DNA from: Oxalobacteraceae bacterium
GTDB taxonomy: Bacteria; Pseudomonadota; Gammaproteobacteria; Burkholderiales; Burkholderiaceae_D
NCBI GenBank assembly: GCA_947454475.1
Contig: CANGLD010000001.1
Coordinates: 1 to 64,000, forward strand
Direction of reading: 5' to 3'
Length of the DNA stretch: 64,000 nucleotides
Below are positions 1 to 9,633 of this stretch, piece by piece; the stretch's first letter is position 1; each line of letters starts with the position of its first letter. Both the position numbers and the translations under genes were made by a program. The notes beneath the pieces are model-generated. The model had not been told where the DNA came from. It did no database searches and saw only the letters and a list, made by a program, of their open reading frames with translations.

Positions 1-62
1 GCAAAGATCCTAAGAATGAAACCTTAAAAAATACGCTGCAACGTTTGCGTATTAAATTGTAA
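1..62 (+). CDS. C-terminal end of an upstream protein, probably TPR-repeat
   Basis: The frame starting at base 3 is open from the window edge and reads KDPKNETLKNTLQRLRIKL before a TAA stop at 60-62. Only the last 19 residues are present. The D-P-x-N spacing and basic helical tail look like the end of a tetratricopeptide repeat protein, and a TPR protein commonly lies just before lolB in Burkholderiales. The second point is from general knowledge of gene order. The 34-base gap to lolB suggests co-transcription. The identity is a guess; the open frame is what is seen. Confidence 0.5.
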   Translation, partial: KDPKNETLKNTLQRLRIKL

Positions 63-96
63 TAGCATGATGCTCTCCGATTACTAACGAAACAGC

Positions 97-684
97 ATGC
101 GTTGTTTAATTCTGGCTTTCATCTTACTGATAGGCGCTTGTAGTACCGCGCCCAGTATGAAAGCCGCATCACCCTCTGCGCCTTACTATGAGGCGATAAA
201 CTTAAGTGGCCGACTCTCAGTGAGTTACCAACAACAAGGCAAAGCACAGTCGCTACAAGGTAAGTTCACTTGGGATCAAACTGCCACTACCACACACATT
301 TCACTTTTTACTCCGTTAGGTCAAACGATAGTGCAGATTGTGATCGAACCTGATCGCGCACTACTACAACAAACTGGTGAAGCTTTGCGTATTGCCAATG
401 ATGTGAGTGCCCTTACCACTGATACCTTAGGTTGGCCTTTACCTGTTGCAGGTTTAAAGGAATGGCTACAAGGTTTTTATTCAAATGCCTTAGGCAAACA
501 ACAAGTGGTCATACGTGACGCACAGTCTGGTTTTATCAATAACGGTTGGGAAATTCATTATGTGCAATGGCAAGATGATGTATCGGGCTATAGCATTCCT
601 AAACGCATCGATTTAAAACATGTGAGTCAACGTCATGGCGACATCCATTTAAAAATTGTGATTGATAGCTGGATACCGAAATGA
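97..684 (+). CDS. lolB: Outer-membrane lipoprotein LolB
   Basis: LolB is the outer-membrane receptor that takes lipoproteins from the periplasmic carrier LolA and inserts them into the outer membrane. The 195-residue product has a short signal peptide ending in the lipobox LIGAC, with Cys15 the likely lipidated residue. The body shows LolB features: NLSGRLSVSYQQQGKAQSLQGKFTWDQ near residue 35, and a later LPVAGLKEWLQG stretch. Length is normal for the family. The stop overlaps the ispE start by four bases (ATGA), so the two are translationally coupled. lolB-ispE pairing is typical in beta- and gammaproteobacteria. Confidence 0.9.
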   Translation: MRCLILAFILLIGACSTAPSMKAASPSAPYYEAINLSGRLSVSYQQQGKAQSLQGKFTWDQTATTTHISLFTPLGQTIVQIVIEPDRALLQQTGEALRIANDVSALTTDTLGWPLPVAGLKEWLQGFYSNALGKQQVVIRDAQSGFINNGWEIHYVQWQDDVSGYSIPKRIDLKHVSQRHGDIHLKIVIDSWIPK

Positions 685-1547
685 CTACGCATCACTTTCC
701 CGCTCCCGCTAAATTAAATTTATTTTTGCACGTGATAGGCCAACGCAATGATGGCTATCACTTACTGCAGTCGGTCTTTATGCTGGTAGATTTACAAGAT
801 CAGTTATCCATTAGCTTGCGAGAGGATGGAGCAATCCATCTTAATTCTGGTATTGCCGGTGTGGATACATCAACAAATCTGGTGATGCGTGCTGCACGTT
901 TGTTAGAACAGTTTGCACTAGAGCGCGGACTGCCAATCGCTGGCGCCGATCTCTCTCTCGAAAAACACATTCCTATGGGTGGCGGTCTGGGAGGGGGTTC
1001 TTCCGACGCGGCGACTACACTGATCGCGCTGAATCATCTTTGGCAGTTGGGTCTGACACAGAGTGAACTCATGCAAATGGGGCTGCGCTTAGGTGCAGAT
1101 GTTCCGTTTTTTCTGCTCGGGCAAAATGCTTTTGTGGAGGGGATAGGCGAGCAGCTCACCCCCCTTAACCCCGAGGATGCTTGGTTCGTGGTTCTGCACC
1201 CTGGTGTGGCGGTTCCTACGCCTCTGATATTTGGGGCACCTCATTTGACACGAGACACCAAGTCCGTCAAAATGTCGGACTTTTCTTCTGGGCTATTTTC
1301 ATTCGGAAGAAATGATTTACAAGCAGTCGCAGAAAAGGCATTTCCAGAGGTTGCAGCCGCTTTGCAGTGGCTAGGAAAATTTGGTGACGCTAGGATGTCT
1401 GGTTCGGGAGCATGTGTGTTTGCCCGCATGTCAGACCAATCTGCTGCACAGGCTGTAGTGAGTCAAGTACCTGCGGGGTCTGGATGGCAAGCATGGCACT
1501 GCCAATCCTTACAAAGCCACCCTTTAGCAGGGTTGCTAGAAAAGTAA
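681..1547 (+). CDS. ispE: 4-diphosphocytidyl-2-C-methyl-D-erythritol kinase IspE
   Basis: IspE phosphorylates CDP-methylerythritol with ATP in the non-mevalonate (MEP) isoprenoid pathway. This is a cytoplasmic GHMP-family kinase. The sequence opens with PAPAKLNLFLHVIGQRNDGYH, the family signature, and carries the GHMP ATP-binding loop PMGGGLGGGSSDAAT near residue 95. A conserved SGSGACVFA motif lies near residue 240. At 288 residues it is full length. It overlaps lolB by four bases and is followed 60 bases later by tRNA-Gln, an order conserved across Burkholderiales. Confidence 0.95.
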   Translation: MTTHHFPAPAKLNLFLHVIGQRNDGYHLLQSVFMLVDLQDQLSISLREDGAIHLNSGIAGVDTSTNLVMRAARLLEQFALERGLPIAGADLSLEKHIPMGGGLGGGSSDAATTLIALNHLWQLGLTQSELMQMGLRLGADVPFFLLGQNAFVEGIGEQLTPLNPEDAWFVVLHPGVAVPTPLIFGAPHLTRDTKSVKMSDFSSGLFSFGRNDLQAVAEKAFPEVAAALQWLGKFGDARMSGSGACVFARMSDQSAAQAVVSQVPAGSGWQAWHCQSLQSHPLAGLLEK

Positions 1548-1607
1548 CATGTCGTTTTACACAAAATTTGTCTGGCGAGCTCAGCGCGACAGACACACCG
1601 GTTGTGT

Positions 1608-1684
1608 AGGGGAATCGCCAAGCTGGTTAAGGCACTGGATTTTGATTCCAGCATTCCAAGGTTCGAATCCTTGTTCCCCTGCCA
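1608..1684 (+). tRNA. tRNA-Gln (anticodon TTG)
   Basis: The acceptor stem AGGGGAA pairs fully with TTCCCCT, followed by G and an encoded CCA end. The anticodon stem is CTGGA/TCCAG around the loop TTTTGAT, giving anticodon TTG at 1642-1644, which reads CAA glutamine codons. The T arm contains GGTTCGAATCC. The gene sits between ispE and prs in the same direction, with only about 60 bases before it, so it is probably cut from a longer transcript. ORF-track entries crossing this stretch are shadows. Confidence 0.97.
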
Positions 1685-1774
1685 TTGATAGAAGCGCGAA
1701 ACATTCCGTCAAGCCGCACGCTCTTACAGAGCGAGCGGCTTTCCAACTTATAACGTATCGCATCCTGAGGTCCT

Positions 1775-2740
1775 ATGGTCCACGAAAACCTAATGGTTTT
1801 TACCGGCAGTGCTAACCCGGAACTGGCTGCAGGCGTAGTTGGTCAGCTCGGTATCGCACTGGGTAAAGCGGTTGTATCGCGTTTCTCAGATGGTGAGATT
1901 GTGGTGGAGATTAACGAGAATGTGCGCGGCAAAGATGTCTTCGTCTTGCAATCAACTTGCGCACCAACGAATGACCACTTGATGGAAATTATGCTGATGG
2001 TCGATGCTTTAAAGCGCGCATCAGCAGGTCGCATCACTGCAGCCATTCCTTACTACGGCTATTCACGACAAGATCGTCGTCCGCGTTCAGCGCGTGTTGC
2101 AATCTCTGCCAAAGTGGTCGCGAATATGTTGCAGGAAGCGGGTGTAGAGCGTGTGCTAATTATGGATTTGCATGCAGATCAGATTCAGGGATTCTTTGAT
2201 ATCCCTGTTGATAATATTTATGCCTCACCGATTTTGCTGACTGATTTAGTTGAAAAAAATTACGATGATTTACTCGTCGTGTCTCCTGATGTCGGTGGTG
2301 TTGTTCGCGCAAGAGCCTTAGCGAAACGATTAAATTGCGACTTAGCGATTATTGATAAACGTCGCCCTAAAGCCAATGTGTCTGAAGTCATGAACATTAT
2401 TGGTGAAGTAGAAGGTCGTAATTGCGTGATCATGGATGACATGGTTGATACAGCCGGCACGCTGACGAAAGCAGCAGAAGTGTTGAAAGAGCGTGGCGCA
2501 AAGAAAGTGGTGGCCTATTGCACGCACGCAGTGCTCTCTGGACCAGCAGTAGATCGTATACAGAACTCGCCATTAGATGAATTAGTTGTCACTGATACGA
2601 TTCCTTTGACCGCGCAAGCGAAAGCCTGCGGCAAGATCAGACAATTAACTTGCGCGTCCTTATTGGCTGAAACCTTTAAGCGTATCAGCCAAGGTAATTC
2701 AGTGATGTCTTTGTTTGCTGAGGATGAAGCAGGAAATTAA
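1775..2740 (+). CDS. prs: Ribose-phosphate pyrophosphokinase (PRPP synthase)
   Basis: Prs makes 5-phosphoribosyl-1-diphosphate from ribose 5-phosphate and ATP, feeding purine, pyrimidine, histidine, tryptophan and NAD synthesis. The 321-residue protein shows [13 protein letters not shown] at the start, the SRFSDGEI motif, the [21 protein letters not shown] flexible catalytic region near residues 95-115, and the PRPP-binding loop [13 protein letters not shown] near residue 220. Start chosen at ATG 1775 with a GAGG ribosome site seven bases upstream. It follows tRNA-Gln and precedes rplY, the usual order here. Confidence 0.97.
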   Translation: MVHENLMVFTGSANPELAAGVVGQLGIALGKAVVSRFSDGEIVVEINENVRGKDVFVLQSTCAPTNDHLMEIMLMVDALKRASAGRITAAIPYYGYSRQDRRPRSARVAISAKVVANMLQEAGVERVLIMDLHADQIQGFFDIPVDNIYASPILLTDLVEKNYDDLLVVSPDVGGVVRARALAKRLNCDLAIIDKRRPKANVSEVMNIIGEVEGRNCVIMDDMVDTAGTLTKAAEVLKERGAKKVVAYCTHAVLSGPAVDRIQNSPLDELVVTDTIPLTAQAKACGKIRQLTCASLLAETFKRISQGNSVMSLFAEDEAGN

Positions 2741-2791
2741 GTTTGAGTTGTAAACAGAATGTGAGTGCAGTGTCATGCTGTACTTTAATCA

Positions 2792-2815
2792 TCATCCCCT
2801 GGTCGCGGGGGATGA
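2792..2815 (+). other. Stem-loop between prs and rplY
   Basis: TCATCCCC (2792-2799) pairs with GGGGATGA (2808-2815) around an eight-base loop. There is no run of T after it, so it is not a standard Rho-independent terminator. It may be a weak terminator, an mRNA-stabilising structure at the 3' end of prs, or a leader element for rplY. It begins 51 bases after the prs stop and ends about 37 bases before the rplY start. Confidence 0.55.
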
Positions 2816-2852
2816 CAATCTTGGGAAACTATTCCCTCTTTAGGAGTTAAAC

Positions 2853-3473
2853 ATGAAAATTGTTGCTTTTCCACGTACTGAGCAGGGGTCCGGAGCGAGC
2901 CGCCGCCTGCGCAAAGCGGGGCATACACCAGGCATTATTTATGGTGGTACCGCCGCACCAGTGAACATCGCTCTTGATCACAACGCGCTCTATCATGCGT
3001 TGAAAAAAGAAGCTTTTCATTCTTCCATTTTGGATATGGATGTAGGCGGTAAAGTTGAAAAAGTATTGCTGCGTGATTTTCAAGTCCATGCATACAAACA
3101 ATTAGTGTTGCATGCTGATTTTCAGCGCGTTGATGAAAACCAAAAAATCCACATGAAAGTGCCTCTGCATTTTGTTCACGCTGATGTATCTCCAGCAGTG
3201 AAATTAGGCGCTGGCATTATTAGCCATGTTATGACTGATTTGGACATTAGCTGCTTGCCGAAAGATCTGCCTGAATTCATCGAAGTAGATTTATCTAAGA
3301 TGGAATTAGGCACATCATTGCACTTAGCTGATCTGAAACTACCATCTGGTGTTTCTGCTGTTCATGCAAAAGACAATCCAACGATTGCTACCGCATCCGT
3401 ACCTGGCGGTGGTAAGGCTGATGCAGTTGCTGAACCTGCAGCTGCTGCACCTGCAGCTGAAGAGAAAAAATAA
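2853..3473 (+). CDS. rplY: 50S ribosomal protein L25 (CTC type)
   Basis: L25 binds 5S rRNA in the large ribosomal subunit. This is the long, general stress protein CTC form of 206 residues: an N-terminal L25 domain ([27 protein letters not shown]) followed by a C-terminal beta domain, then an Ala/Pro/Glu-rich tail ending AEEKK. The tail is low complexity and probably disordered. The ATG has a strong ribosome site TTTAGGAG six bases upstream. A clear terminator follows at 3503-3532, so the prs-rplY unit ends here. Confidence 0.96.
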   Translation: MKIVAFPRTEQGSGASRRLRKAGHTPGIIYGGTAAPVNIALDHNALYHALKKEAFHSSILDMDVGGKVEKVLLRDFQVHAYKQLVLHADFQRVDENQKIHMKVPLHFVHADVSPAVKLGAGIISHVMTDLDISCLPKDLPEFIEVDLSKMELGTSLHLADLKLPSGVSAVHAKDNPTIATASVPGGGKADAVAEPAAAAPAAEEKK

Positions 3474-3502
3474 TTCTGCGCTTTTAACTAGGCAGAATAA
3501 TC

Positions 3503-3532
3503 AGCCCGCTCTTTTTGAGCGGGCTTTTTTTT
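3503..3532 (+). terminator. Rho-independent terminator after rplY
   Basis: GCCCGCTC and GAGCGGGC form a perfect eight-pair stem around a TTTTT loop, followed by a run of eight T. It lies 30 bases after the rplY stop. Confidence 0.93.
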
Positions 3533-3653
3533 ACGATATTCTCTTTAAAACACTCGCCATTAATTCAGTGCTCATAGATTGTTTGCATGCTCTAAGTAAT
3601 AACATGCATCACAAATGAGAGATAATCTTTGTATTCCATCACCTCGACTTATT

Positions 3654-4226
3654 ATGTCCATACGCTTAATCGTCGGCCTCGGCAATCCCGGTAGCGAATA
3701 CGAACTAACTCGACATAATGCTGGCTTCTGGCTCATTGATCGTCTCGCTGGCTCTGGCTTACAACGCGAAGCACGCTTTCATGGACTGGCAAAAAAAATG
3801 CGCGTTGCGGATGAAGAAGTGTTTTTACTCGAGCCACAAACTTTTATGAATCGTTCAGGACTCTCTGTCGCTGCGTTGAGTCGCTTTTATAAAATCGATC
3901 CTGATCAAATTCTTGTTGTACATGATGAATTAGATCTACCACCTGGTTCGTCGAAATTAAAAAAAGGGGGCTCTTCGGGTGGACATAATGGCCTAAAAGA
4001 TATTACGGCAGCACTCGGTACGCAAGAGTACTGGCGACTACGTTTAGGTATCGGTCATCCACGCGAATTACAACTGCAACAAGGCGTAGCGGATTTTGTA
4101 TTGCATCGACCACGCAAAGAAGAACAAAACCTGATTGATGAGGCCATAGATAAAAGTCTGGCTGTTATTCCTCTGCTGTGTCAGGGCTTGTTTGAAAAAG
4201 CCCTGCTAGAGCTGCATACGCGTTAA
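3654..4226 (+). CDS. pth: Peptidyl-tRNA hydrolase
   Basis: Pth releases peptides from tRNAs that drop off the ribosome, recycling tRNA. The 190-residue product begins [26 protein letters not shown], holding the conserved Asn and catalytic His (RHNAGFW). It also has the [12 protein letters not shown] and [11 protein letters not shown] motifs and the GGHNGLK substrate-binding stretch. The ORF track begins 13 codons earlier at 3615; I chose 3654 because family members begin at this [13 protein letters not shown]. No strong ribosome site is visible at either start. A terminator separates it from rplY upstream. Confidence 0.94.
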   Translation: MSIRLIVGLGNPGSEYELTRHNAGFWLIDRLAGSGLQREARFHGLAKKMRVADEEVFLLEPQTFMNRSGLSVAALSRFYKIDPDQILVVHDELDLPPGSSKLKKGGSSGGHNGLKDITAALGTQEYWRLRLGIGHPRELQLQQGVADFVLHRPRKEEQNLIDEAIDKSLAVIPLLCQGLFEKALLELHTR

Positions 4227-4395
4227 TCCACTATTCGCACGCTGTTCACAATAACGATACTCTAAGCTTCATTGCGCGCCTTCCTGTGACCTGTTTTACC
4301 CAGTCACATCCCATCCCTTGTTTATGGGAGTGGCAGATTCCCTCCAAAAGAATTCACACTCTTTTATTATTATCAAAAAAATATTAATCAAGGTA

Positions 4396-4425
4396 TTACT
4401 TTTTTGATAACCCCTGACGTATAAT
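4396..4425 (+). promoter_or_regulatory. Candidate sigma-70 promoter for the H-NS gene
   Basis: A perfect TATAAT lies at 4420-4425, preceded at an 18-base spacing by TTACTT (4396-4401), within an AT-rich tract. It is about 70 bases before the hns start. The AT-rich, probably curved upstream DNA would suit H-NS autoregulation, but that is inference. The rest of the 270-base gap after pth shows no gene. Confidence 0.5.
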
Positions 4426-4496
4426 CCCGCCACACGCCAGAAAATGGCCTCCTGGCTGGTTGATTTTTTGAAAACTTTCAATGACGGGGAATACTG

Positions 4497-4790
4497 ATGA
4501 GCACTTACAAAGAACTGCAAGGTCAAATTGAAAAACTACAACATGAAGCGGAAAACGCTAGAAAAAATGAATTAATAAACGCGATCAATGATATTCAAAT
4601 CAAAATGAAAGAATATGGTATTTCTGCAGATGATTTGGGTATAGGCGGTCGCAAAAGACTAGGCAAAGCTACACGCAAACCAGTGGCGCCTAAATATAGA
4701 AATAATACGACCGGAGAAACTTGGAGCGGTCGCGGCAAACCACCAAAATGGATGGCAGGTCACGATAAGTCGCAATACTTAATCAAATAA
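4497..4790 (+). CDS. H-NS family histone-like DNA-binding protein
   Basis: A nucleoid-associated protein that silences AT-rich genes and shapes DNA. The 97-residue product has an N-terminal charged coiled-coil region (KELQGQIEKLQHEAENARKNE) for oligomerisation, and a C-terminal H-NS DNA-binding domain with YRNNTTGETWSGRGKPPKWM. That stretch contains the T-W-S/T-G-R-G-x-x-P core that inserts into the minor groove. This matches the short betaproteobacterial BpH3/Bv3F-like members. The gene is monocistronic, with its own promoter candidate and a strong terminator. Burkholderiales usually carry several such paralogues, so no gene symbol is given. Confidence 0.92.
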   Translation: MSTYKELQGQIEKLQHEAENARKNELINAINDIQIKMKEYGISADDLGIGGRKRLGKATRKPVAPKYRNNTTGETWSGRGKPPKWMAGHDKSQYLIK

Positions 4791-4810
4791 ATCTAGTTTT
4801 ACCGTATAAA

Positions 4811-4848
4811 AAAAGTGCCGCTTGTTGCAAAACAAGCGGCACTTTTTT
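4811..4848. terminator. Strong terminator after the H-NS gene
   Basis: AAAAGTGCCGCTTGTT and AACAAGCGGCACTTTT form a perfect 16-base inverted repeat around a GCAA tetraloop, with T after the stem on the + strand and A before it. It could act on both strands, stopping hns here. The leftward sugar-transferase gene ends at 4934, so it may end that transcript too. Confidence 0.93.
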
Positions 4849-4933
4849 ATTTCAATTCAAAACAACCTGCGTATTACCCGATGTATTTTTAAAACCTCAT
4901 AACTACGCATACGTTTCAAAAATAATTTTGCGA

Positions 4934-5530
4934 TTAACGTAAAAAACCGCGCGCGAATCCTAAGAATAGGATGCGCGTATCTAACCAAAATCCTCGCTCT
5001 GCCACATAGCGCTTTGCATAATTTAATCGTATAGGTAAAACCTGCTCCACATAAGCTTGCTCAAGTTCATCGCCTTCTAAACCCGCTAGCATACGTTTTT
5101 CATCTGTAAATTCTATCGTGGCGAGATCAGCCAAACCCGGCTTGATAGACAAAATCAATTTTCTATCTTCAGTAGGATAACAACCTACATAGCGTGGCAA
5201 CTCAGCACGCGGCCCTACCAAACTTAAATCACCGCGCAATACATTCATCAACAAAGGCCATTGCGCGATGCCTAAGCGTCGTAACACACCCCCTACACGG
5301 GTTACTTGCTCATCATGACAACCGCCTACCATTTCCATAGCATCCGGTTCGGTAACAGCTGTATGAAATTCAAATACTTTCACCATCCGACCATGTCGAC
5401 CCACTCGATGAGGACGCGCCAAAACAGGTCCGCGTGATTCCAGCCAAATACATAGCGCAATCAAGATTGCAAACGGCATCAACACCAGCATGGCCAGTAA
5501 AGATAAAACCACATCAACACTACGTTTCAT
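4934..5530 (-). CDS. Sugar-transferase homologue (PglC/WcaJ family) with altered active site
   Basis: Related to phosphoglycosyl transferases that move a sugar phosphate onto undecaprenyl phosphate at the inner membrane to start glycan synthesis. One hydrophobic segment (SLLAMLVLMPFAILIALCIWLE, about residues 9-30) and the NVLRGDLSLVGPRAE motif place it in the family. The usual catalytic Asp-Glu pair, normally in a (L/I)DELPQ motif, is replaced: this protein reads IAQWPLL. The F-x-F-R-(T/S)-M motif reads FEFHTAV, and the GPRP proline reads GPRA. It is 198 residues, near family length, with no stop or frameshift. It may be a divergent enzyme or a non-catalytic relative. It is a single gene with no glycan cluster around it, divergent from ychF. 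Confidence 0.72.
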   Translation of the reverse strand: MKRSVDVVLSLLAMLVLMPFAILIALCIWLESRGPVLARPHRVGRHGRMVKVFEFHTAVTEPDAMEMVGGCHDEQVTRVGGVLRRLGIAQWPLLMNVLRGDLSLVGPRAELPRYVGCYPTEDRKLILSIKPGLADLATIEFTDEKRMLAGLEGDELEQAYVEQVLPIRLNYAKRYVAERGFWLDTRILFLGFARGFLR

Positions 5531-5719
5531 ACTTATCCACTCCTACGAATAATCACTACATCAACTTTGGCTGAATCTCACTCAGTTCTCAATTCAAACA
5601 CAGCAACCCAGCGCTACTACGAATGCGAGCATCACCAAGAGTACAATACTGCTTTTATTTTCTAGCGTGTGCAGGCTCGTTTGCAGCACACGAAAACACT
5701 CTCTTAGTCAGATCATCTC

Positions 5720-6811
5720 ATGAGTCTTCAATGCGGCATCGTCGGCCTACCTAACGTAGGCAAATCCACTCTGTTTAATGCGCTCACCAAAGCAGGCATA
5801 CCAGCAGAAAACTATCCATTTTGCACGATAGAACCGAATGTCGGTGTAGTGGAAGTGCCCGATCCACGTCTGGATCAGCTTGCTGAAATCGTCAAACCAG
5901 AGCGCGTTTTACCAGCGACGGTGGAATTCGTTGATATCGCCGGCCTCGTTGCAGGAGCATCTAAAGGCGAAGGCTTGGGCAATCAGTTTTTAGCGCACAT
6001 CCGTGAAACTGATGCCATCGTCAATGTCGTACGCTGTTTTGAAGATGCAAATGTGATTCACGTCGCCGGCAAAGTCAGCCCGTTGGATGATATCGCTGTG
6101 ATTCAAACCGAACTCGCTTTAGCGGATATGGGTACGGTAGAAAAAGCCATACATAGAGAAACGAAAAAAGCGCGCTCAGGCGATAAAGATGCTGCTGCAC
6201 TCGTGACACTCATGGAGAAAGTCCTGACTGGTCTGAATGATGCTATTCCAGTGCGTGCCATGGGCTTCGATAAAGACCAACTAGCTATGTTGAAGCCTTT
6301 GTGTTTGATAACAGCTAAACCCGCTATGTATGTAGCGAATGTGTCAGACACGGGATTTACGAATAATCCCTTGCTCGATACCTTAACGAATTATGCAAAA
6401 ACACAAAACGCACCTATCGTTGCGATTTGCGCTTCCATAGAATCAGAAATTGCAGATCTTGAAGATGCAGATAAAGAAGCATTTCTAACGGATATGGGTA
6501 TGCAAGAACCTGGCTTGAATCGTTTAATTCGTGCGGCTTTTTCTTTACTTGGTTTACAAACGTATTTCACTGCTGGCGTAAAAGAAGTCAGAGCATGGAC
6601 TATCCACACTGGCGACACAGCGCCTCAAGCAGCAGGTGTGATCCACACCGATTTTGAACGCGGTTTTATTCGCGCGCAAACTATCGCGTTTGAAGATTTC
6701 ATTGGTCACAAAGGCGAGCAAGGCGCAAAAGAAGCCGGCAAGATGCGCGCGGAAGGAAAAGAGTACATCGTGAAAGATGGCGATGTATTGAATTTCTTGT
6801 TTAACGTGTAA
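5720..6811 (+). CDS. ychF: Redox-regulated ATPase YchF
   Basis: YchF (OLA1) is an Obg-family P-loop protein that prefers ATP, binds ribosomes and affects oxidative-stress responses. The 363-residue product has G1 [14 protein letters not shown] at residues 8-21 and G3 [21 protein letters not shown] coiled-coil insertion lies near residues 130-170, and the C-terminal TGS domain ends [18 protein letters not shown]. Length and ends match the family. It is a single gene, convergent with the ferredoxin gene 19 bases away. pth and ychF are frequent neighbours in proteobacteria; here hns and a sugar transferase lie between them. Confidence 0.97.
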   Translation: MSLQCGIVGLPNVGKSTLFNALTKAGIPAENYPFCTIEPNVGVVEVPDPRLDQLAEIVKPERVLPATVEFVDIAGLVAGASKGEGLGNQFLAHIRETDAIVNVVRCFEDANVIHVAGKVSPLDDIAVIQTELALADMGTVEKAIHRETKKARSGDKDAAALVTLMEKVLTGLNDAIPVRAMGFDKDQLAMLKPLCLITAKPAMYVANVSDTGFTNNPLLDTLTNYAKTQNAPIVAICASIESEIADLEDADKEAFLTDMGMQEPGLNRLIRAAFSLLGLQTYFTAGVKEVRAWTIHTGDTAPQAAGVIHTDFERGFIRAQTIAFEDFIGHKGEQGAKEAGKMRAEGKEYIVKDGDVLNFLFNV

Positions 6812-6830
6812 TTCCAATACGCGACTAAAA

Positions 6831-7085
6831 TTAACTTTGCGTGCTTTTTAGTTTTTCGTATTTAGCCATCAACTGTTCTTTGCTTTCATGCCAATCGGGA
6901 TCGAGTGGTATGCAAGCAACCGGACAAACTTGTTGACACTGTGGCTCATTGAAATGCCCCACGCATTCGGTGCATTTATTCGGATCGATCTGATAGATCT
7001 CTGCTCCCATGAAGATAGCTTCATTAGGACACTCGGGTTCGCACACATCGCAATTGATGCAGTCTTGTGTGATTTTTAATGCCAC
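6831..7085 (-). CDS. YfhL family 4Fe-4S dicluster ferredoxin
   Basis: A small electron carrier of 84 residues. It begins MALKITQDCINCDVCEPECPNEAI, giving the first CxxCxxCxxxC motif. The second cluster set is CTECVGHFNEPQCQQVCPVACIP, where the spacing is longer than in simple ferredoxins, as in the YfhL/Alvin-type proteins. A charged helix follows. It is the last gene of a leftward unit, 14 bases after coaD, and the coaD-ferredoxin pair is common in betaproteobacteria. Its physiological partner is not evident here. Confidence 0.93.
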   Translation of the reverse strand: MALKITQDCINCDVCEPECPNEAIFMGAEIYQIDPNKCTECVGHFNEPQCQQVCPVACIPLDPDWHESKEQLMAKYEKLKSTQS

Positions 7086-7099
7086 GATCGCAAACCCAA

Positions 7100-7594
<495 letters not shown>

Positions 7595-7659
7595 TCATAA
7601 TTTTCAAAGCGACCGACTAAATCGGTGCGCTCTCTACGGACGGGAATTATGCACTAAAT

Positions 7660-8262
7660 TTAGCGGGTATTTGCTGCTGACAACAAAGCATAATGCACCG
7701 CGCCAGCCTTGCCCGATCGTATGATGTCCCAACCGGAGAGCCAGTCCGGAAAAGCCTCGTCAGATAAGGCTTCTGCATGTTCGGCATACACCAAGCCTCC
7801 TGCTGCCAAACGCTCTTTACAGAGCGCCAACATGCTAGGCAAGATGTTCAATTGATAAGGCGGGTCTAAAAAAATCAGATCAAACTTATCCTGCATGGTC
7901 GCGAGCATTCTATGCGCGTCACCAGGCATTAGGGTCATCTGTGTTGCTTTAAGTTTCAACTGATTGGCTCTGAGTTGCGCAATTGCCGCCGGATGCGATT
8001 CCACCAACACAGCACGAGCTGCGCCGCGACTCATTGCTTCAAAGCCTAATGCACCAGTTCCAGCGAATAAATCCAAACAAGACAACTGTGACCAGTTAGC
8101 TGACTTTAAGTGCTCCAACCAATTGAATACGGTTTCACGCACTCTATCTGGAGTGGGACGCAATCCTTCAATCTCGGGTACTGGCAAGGGCGTGCGCTTC
8201 CACTGACCGCCTATGATGCGCACTTGTCGCGGCAACTGCTTAGACCGGTTTTTCATCTGCAT
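7660..8262 (-). CDS. rsmD: 16S rRNA (guanine966-N2)-methyltransferase RsmD
   Basis: RsmD methylates G966 of 16S rRNA during small-subunit assembly, using S-adenosylmethionine. The 200-residue protein has the N-terminal RIIGGQWKRTPLPVPEIEGLRPTPDRVRETVFNWL motif and the SAM-binding CLDLFAGTGALGFEAMSRGA. It also carries the catalytic N6/N2-MTase motif DPPY in LIFLDPPYQLN. The start ATG is 11 bases after the M16 partner stop, so the genes are probably co-transcribed. A second in-frame ATG two codons later is possible. Confidence 0.95.
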   Translation of the reverse strand: MQMKNRSKQLPRQVRIIGGQWKRTPLPVPEIEGLRPTPDRVRETVFNWLEHLKSANWSQLSCLDLFAGTGALGFEAMSRGAARAVLVESHPAAIAQLRANQLKLKATQMTLMPGDAHRMLATMQDKFDLIFLDPPYQLNILPSMLALCKERLAAGGLVYAEHAEALSDEAFPDWLSGWDIIRSGKAGAVHYALLSAANTR

Positions 8263-8273
8263 GGATTACCGAA

Positions 8274-9596
8274 TTAATTTCCACCTACTACCACCGTCAC
8301 CATCTTATCCATCGCAAGCTTGCGATTAAATGCTGAGCGTATATCTGTCAGCGTTACTTTCGCTACTTGCGCTGTCCACGTGTCTAAATAATCAAGTGGC
8401 ATTTGGTAATAACCAATCACGGCGATGTTATCTAAAATTTTGCGATTGTTATCGATACGTAATGCAAAACCACCAATTAAATTATCTTTAGCAGCTTTTA
8501 ATTCTGCTTCGGTTGGACCAGTTTGTAAGTACGCTGCAATTTGCTCACGCACTACTTTTAATGCCTCATCAGCTTGATCTTTACGGGTTTGTAATCCAGC
8601 TTGATAAGGGCCGGGCTGTTCCATCGCATTAAAGTAACTGTACACACTGTAAGCGAGGCCACGTTTTTCTCTGACTTCTTTTGTTAGTCGCGAAACAAAA
8701 CCTCCACCACCCAAGATGTAATTACCTACTGTGAGTGCAAACACATCGGCATCGCCACGTTGTAATGCAGGCATGCCTATCAAGATATGTGCTTGCGATG
8801 CAGGATGGGGTATGCGTTGCTCTACTGCTTTCGGCGCCACAACTGGTGTGATCGTTGCCAGCGGCCCACCTTGCGGCAAACGTGCAGTGAGTTGACGTGC
8901 TATCTCATCTGCTTGCGCACGATTGATATCACCAATTATGGCAATCACAGCGCGATTCGCCACATAGTGCGTAGCATGAAATTGCAGTAAATCTTCACGC
9001 GTAATCGCTGTTACTGTATCAACCGTCGCTTCATTGGCATAAGGATGTTCTGCATAAGCTAAATGCCAAAACGCTTTCTCTGCAATTGATTCAGGTTTAG
9101 TTTCCGCTTCTTTAATACTTGAAATCGTACGCGCTTTATCACGCACCAAAAAATCTTCTGGCATGCTTGGATGCGCTAACAAACGCGCTAACAATAAAAC
9201 CGCTTGTTGTCTCTCTGCTGCTGAAGCGAGTGTGCGCACTGACAAACCACTACGATCTGTACCAGGCCCTCCACCACGTTGCGCAGCAATATCCGCAAAT
9301 GCATCGGAAATTTGTGCTTCCGTTAGTGCAGGCTCCTCAGCGCCACTCGATAACTTAGCAGCACGAATACCTCGTCCCAACATACTATTAGTTAGAGCAG
9401 CAACACCGGATTTGCCTTTAGGATCACGCCTAGCACCTGCATCAAATTCCACGCTCACATCTAGCAGTGGAATACTATGATTCTCTACAAAATAAACACG
9501 CGCACCATTTTCTAATGTCCAGTGTTGAATATTCAATGCAGCTTGTGCAGCAGTCGATGCTAAGAGCACAAACATGATCAATGTTTTTTTAAACAT
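8274..9596 (-). CDS. M16 peptidase family protein, non-catalytic partner subunit
   Basis: The 440-residue protein has a signal peptide (FVLLASTAAQA|AL) and the two-domain M16 layout of mitochondrial-processing-peptidase relatives. The zinc motif HxxEH is missing: the equivalent helix reads GVAALTNSMLGRG. It keeps the glycine-rich loop and substrate-side motif GGGGFVSRLTKEVREKRGLAYSVYSYF near residues 295-320. This pattern is known for the regulatory subunit that pairs with a catalytic M16 protein. That fits the neighbouring gene, whose stop is 37 bases upstream. It probably acts in the periplasm; the substrate is unknown. Confidence 0.9.
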   Translation of the reverse strand: MFKKTLIMFVLLASTAAQAALNIQHWTLENGARVYFVENHSIPLLDVSVEFDAGARRDPKGKSGVAALTNSMLGRGIRAAKLSSGAEEPALTEAQISDAFADIAAQRGGGPGTDRSGLSVRTLASAAERQQAVLLLARLLAHPSMPEDFLVRDKARTISSIKEAETKPESIAEKAFWHLAYAEHPYANEATVDTVTAITREDLLQFHATHYVANRAVIAIIGDINRAQADEIARQLTARLPQGGPLATITPVVAPKAVEQRIPHPASQAHILIGMPALQRGDADVFALTVGNYILGGGGFVSRLTKEVREKRGLAYSVYSYFNAMEQPGPYQAGLQTRKDQADEALKVVREQIAAYLQTGPTEAELKAAKDNLIGGFALRIDNNRKILDNIAVIGYYQMPLDYLDTWTAQVAKVTLTDIRSAFNRKLAMDKMVTVVVGGN

Positions 9597-9633
9597 GATG
9601 ATTAATCCTTGTTATAAATAGATGTGCACTGAT

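Noticed and set aside
1549-1815. 88-residue ORF over tRNA-Gln
   Set aside because: It runs through the tRNA and into prs; a shadow frame.
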